Positions 5,942 to 6,254 of a stretch of DNA of 6,254 nucleotides are shown here, piece after piece; the first letter of the stretch is position 1; the number at the start of each line of letters is the position of its first letter. The notes beneath the pieces are model-generated. The model was not told the DNA's origin. It did not search any database and worked only from the letters and a program-made list of their open reading frames with translations. The stretch comes from Comamonas sp. lk (GTDB taxonomy: Bacteria; Pseudomonadota; Gammaproteobacteria; Burkholderiales; Burkholderiaceae_C), in assembly GCA_945898105.1 (NCBI GenBank), contig CAMDHL010000137.1:1-6254 (forward strand), given 5' to 3'. Both the position numbers and the translations under genes were made by a program.

Positions 5942-6254
5942 ATGGCTCTTATCAACTACATCACCCAGATTAACCTGGACTTCGGCGCCGTCGCGCTCTT
6001 GCGCGCCGAGTGTGAGCGCGTGGGCATGCGCAAACCGCTGATCGTCACCGATGCCGGTGTGCGTGCAGCAGGCGTGTTAGACAAAGCGTTGGCAGCGCTT
6101 GGCGACATACCGCATGCGGTGTTTGACCAGACGCCTTCCAACCCCACCGAAGCGGCGGTGCGCGCCGCAGTGGCTGTGCTCCAAGCCCATGGATGCGACG
6201 GCTTGATCGGCGTGGGCGGCGGCTCTAGCCTGGACCTAGCCAAAGGCGTGTGCA
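5942..6254 (+). CDS. gbd: Iron-dependent alcohol dehydrogenase, probable 4-hydroxybutyrate dehydrogenase (3' partial)
   Basis: 104 residues are visible before the right edge; the family is usually about 380. The protein opens MALINYITQINLDFGAV and continues with a Rossmann-like domain: KPLIVTDAGV (31-40), TPSNPTE (64-70) and the dinucleotide-binding GVGGGSSLDLAKGV (90-103) with Gly92-Gly93-Gly94-Ser95, Asp98 and Lys101. These are the hallmarks of group III, iron-type alcohol dehydrogenases. The metal-binding histidines lie in the missing part. From memory the N-terminus closely resembles Cupriavidus necator 4-hydroxybutyrate dehydrogenase, including the DFGAV, SECER-like and DxTPSNPTE segments; I could not align them. 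That enzyme oxidizes 4-hydroxybutyrate to succinic semialdehyde, the substrate of the divergent gabD product, which supports the call. Start ATG 5942 has AAAGGA (5929-5934) 7 bases upstream. Alternatives are other iron alcohol dehydrogenases such as maleylacetate reductase-like enzymes. Confidence 0.85.
   Translation, partial: MALINYITQINLDFGAVALLRAECERVGMRKPLIVTDAGVRAAGVLDKALAALGDIPHAVFDQTPSNPTEAAVRAAVAVLQAHGCDGLIGVGGGSSLDLAKGVC

Noticed and set aside
1..6254. CRISPR, insertion sequence, toxin-antitoxin, defence or phage module
   Set aside because: No spaced repeats, transposase, terminal repeats or relevant domains were found. The window reads as housekeeping and catabolic chromosome.

Overview
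The window looks like ordinary chromosomal DNA of a betaproteobacterium, most likely order Burkholderiales and perhaps Comamonadaceae. The reasons are a Bug/TctC-type periplasmic receptor (a family greatly expanded in this order), a surface-adhesin-E-like secreted protein, an HU protein of the type seen there, fairly high GC and dense gene packing. The genus call is an inference from protein style, not from a marker gene. I see no tRNA, rRNA, CRISPR array, insertion sequence or phage gene.

Layout, left to right. Positions 1-879 hold the 3' part of a Bug/TctC solute receptor (+), cut by the left edge. A VOC-superfamily metalloenzyme (932-1423, +) and a small GIY-YIG-fold protein (1452-1787, +) follow in the same direction with short gaps. 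They converge on an HU gene (1803-2075, -) that starts with GTG. A GC-rich intergenic stretch of 269 bp (2076-2344) carries an inverted repeat around a possible HU -10 box and a second hairpin. An EamA/DMT-family membrane transporter (2345-3352, +) overlaps by 17 bases a one-domain thioredoxin (3336-3662, +), so these two are probably cotranscribed and translationally coupled. Two abutting hairpins (3665-3711) lie between the thioredoxin gene and a convergent exported surface-adhesin-E-like gene (3730-4131, -).

The right end has the clearest metabolic logic. A succinate-semialdehyde dehydrogenase gene (gabD, 4230-5708, -) is divergent from an iron-dependent alcohol dehydrogenase (5942 to the edge, +) whose N-terminus resembles 4-hydroxybutyrate dehydrogenase (Gbd) of Cupriavidus. 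Together they would convert 4-hydroxybutyrate to succinic semialdehyde and then to succinate. The 233-bp region between them holds palindromes and repeated AAAGT(A) half-sites that could be operators.

Several annotated starts are chosen from ribosome binding sites rather than from the longest open frame: 1452 (GTG), 2075 (GTG), 4131 and 5708. I found no evidence for a wholly new multi-gene system. The best leads are the divergent 4-hydroxybutyrate module with its operator-like region and the small GIY-YIG protein with a cysteine-bearing insertion.
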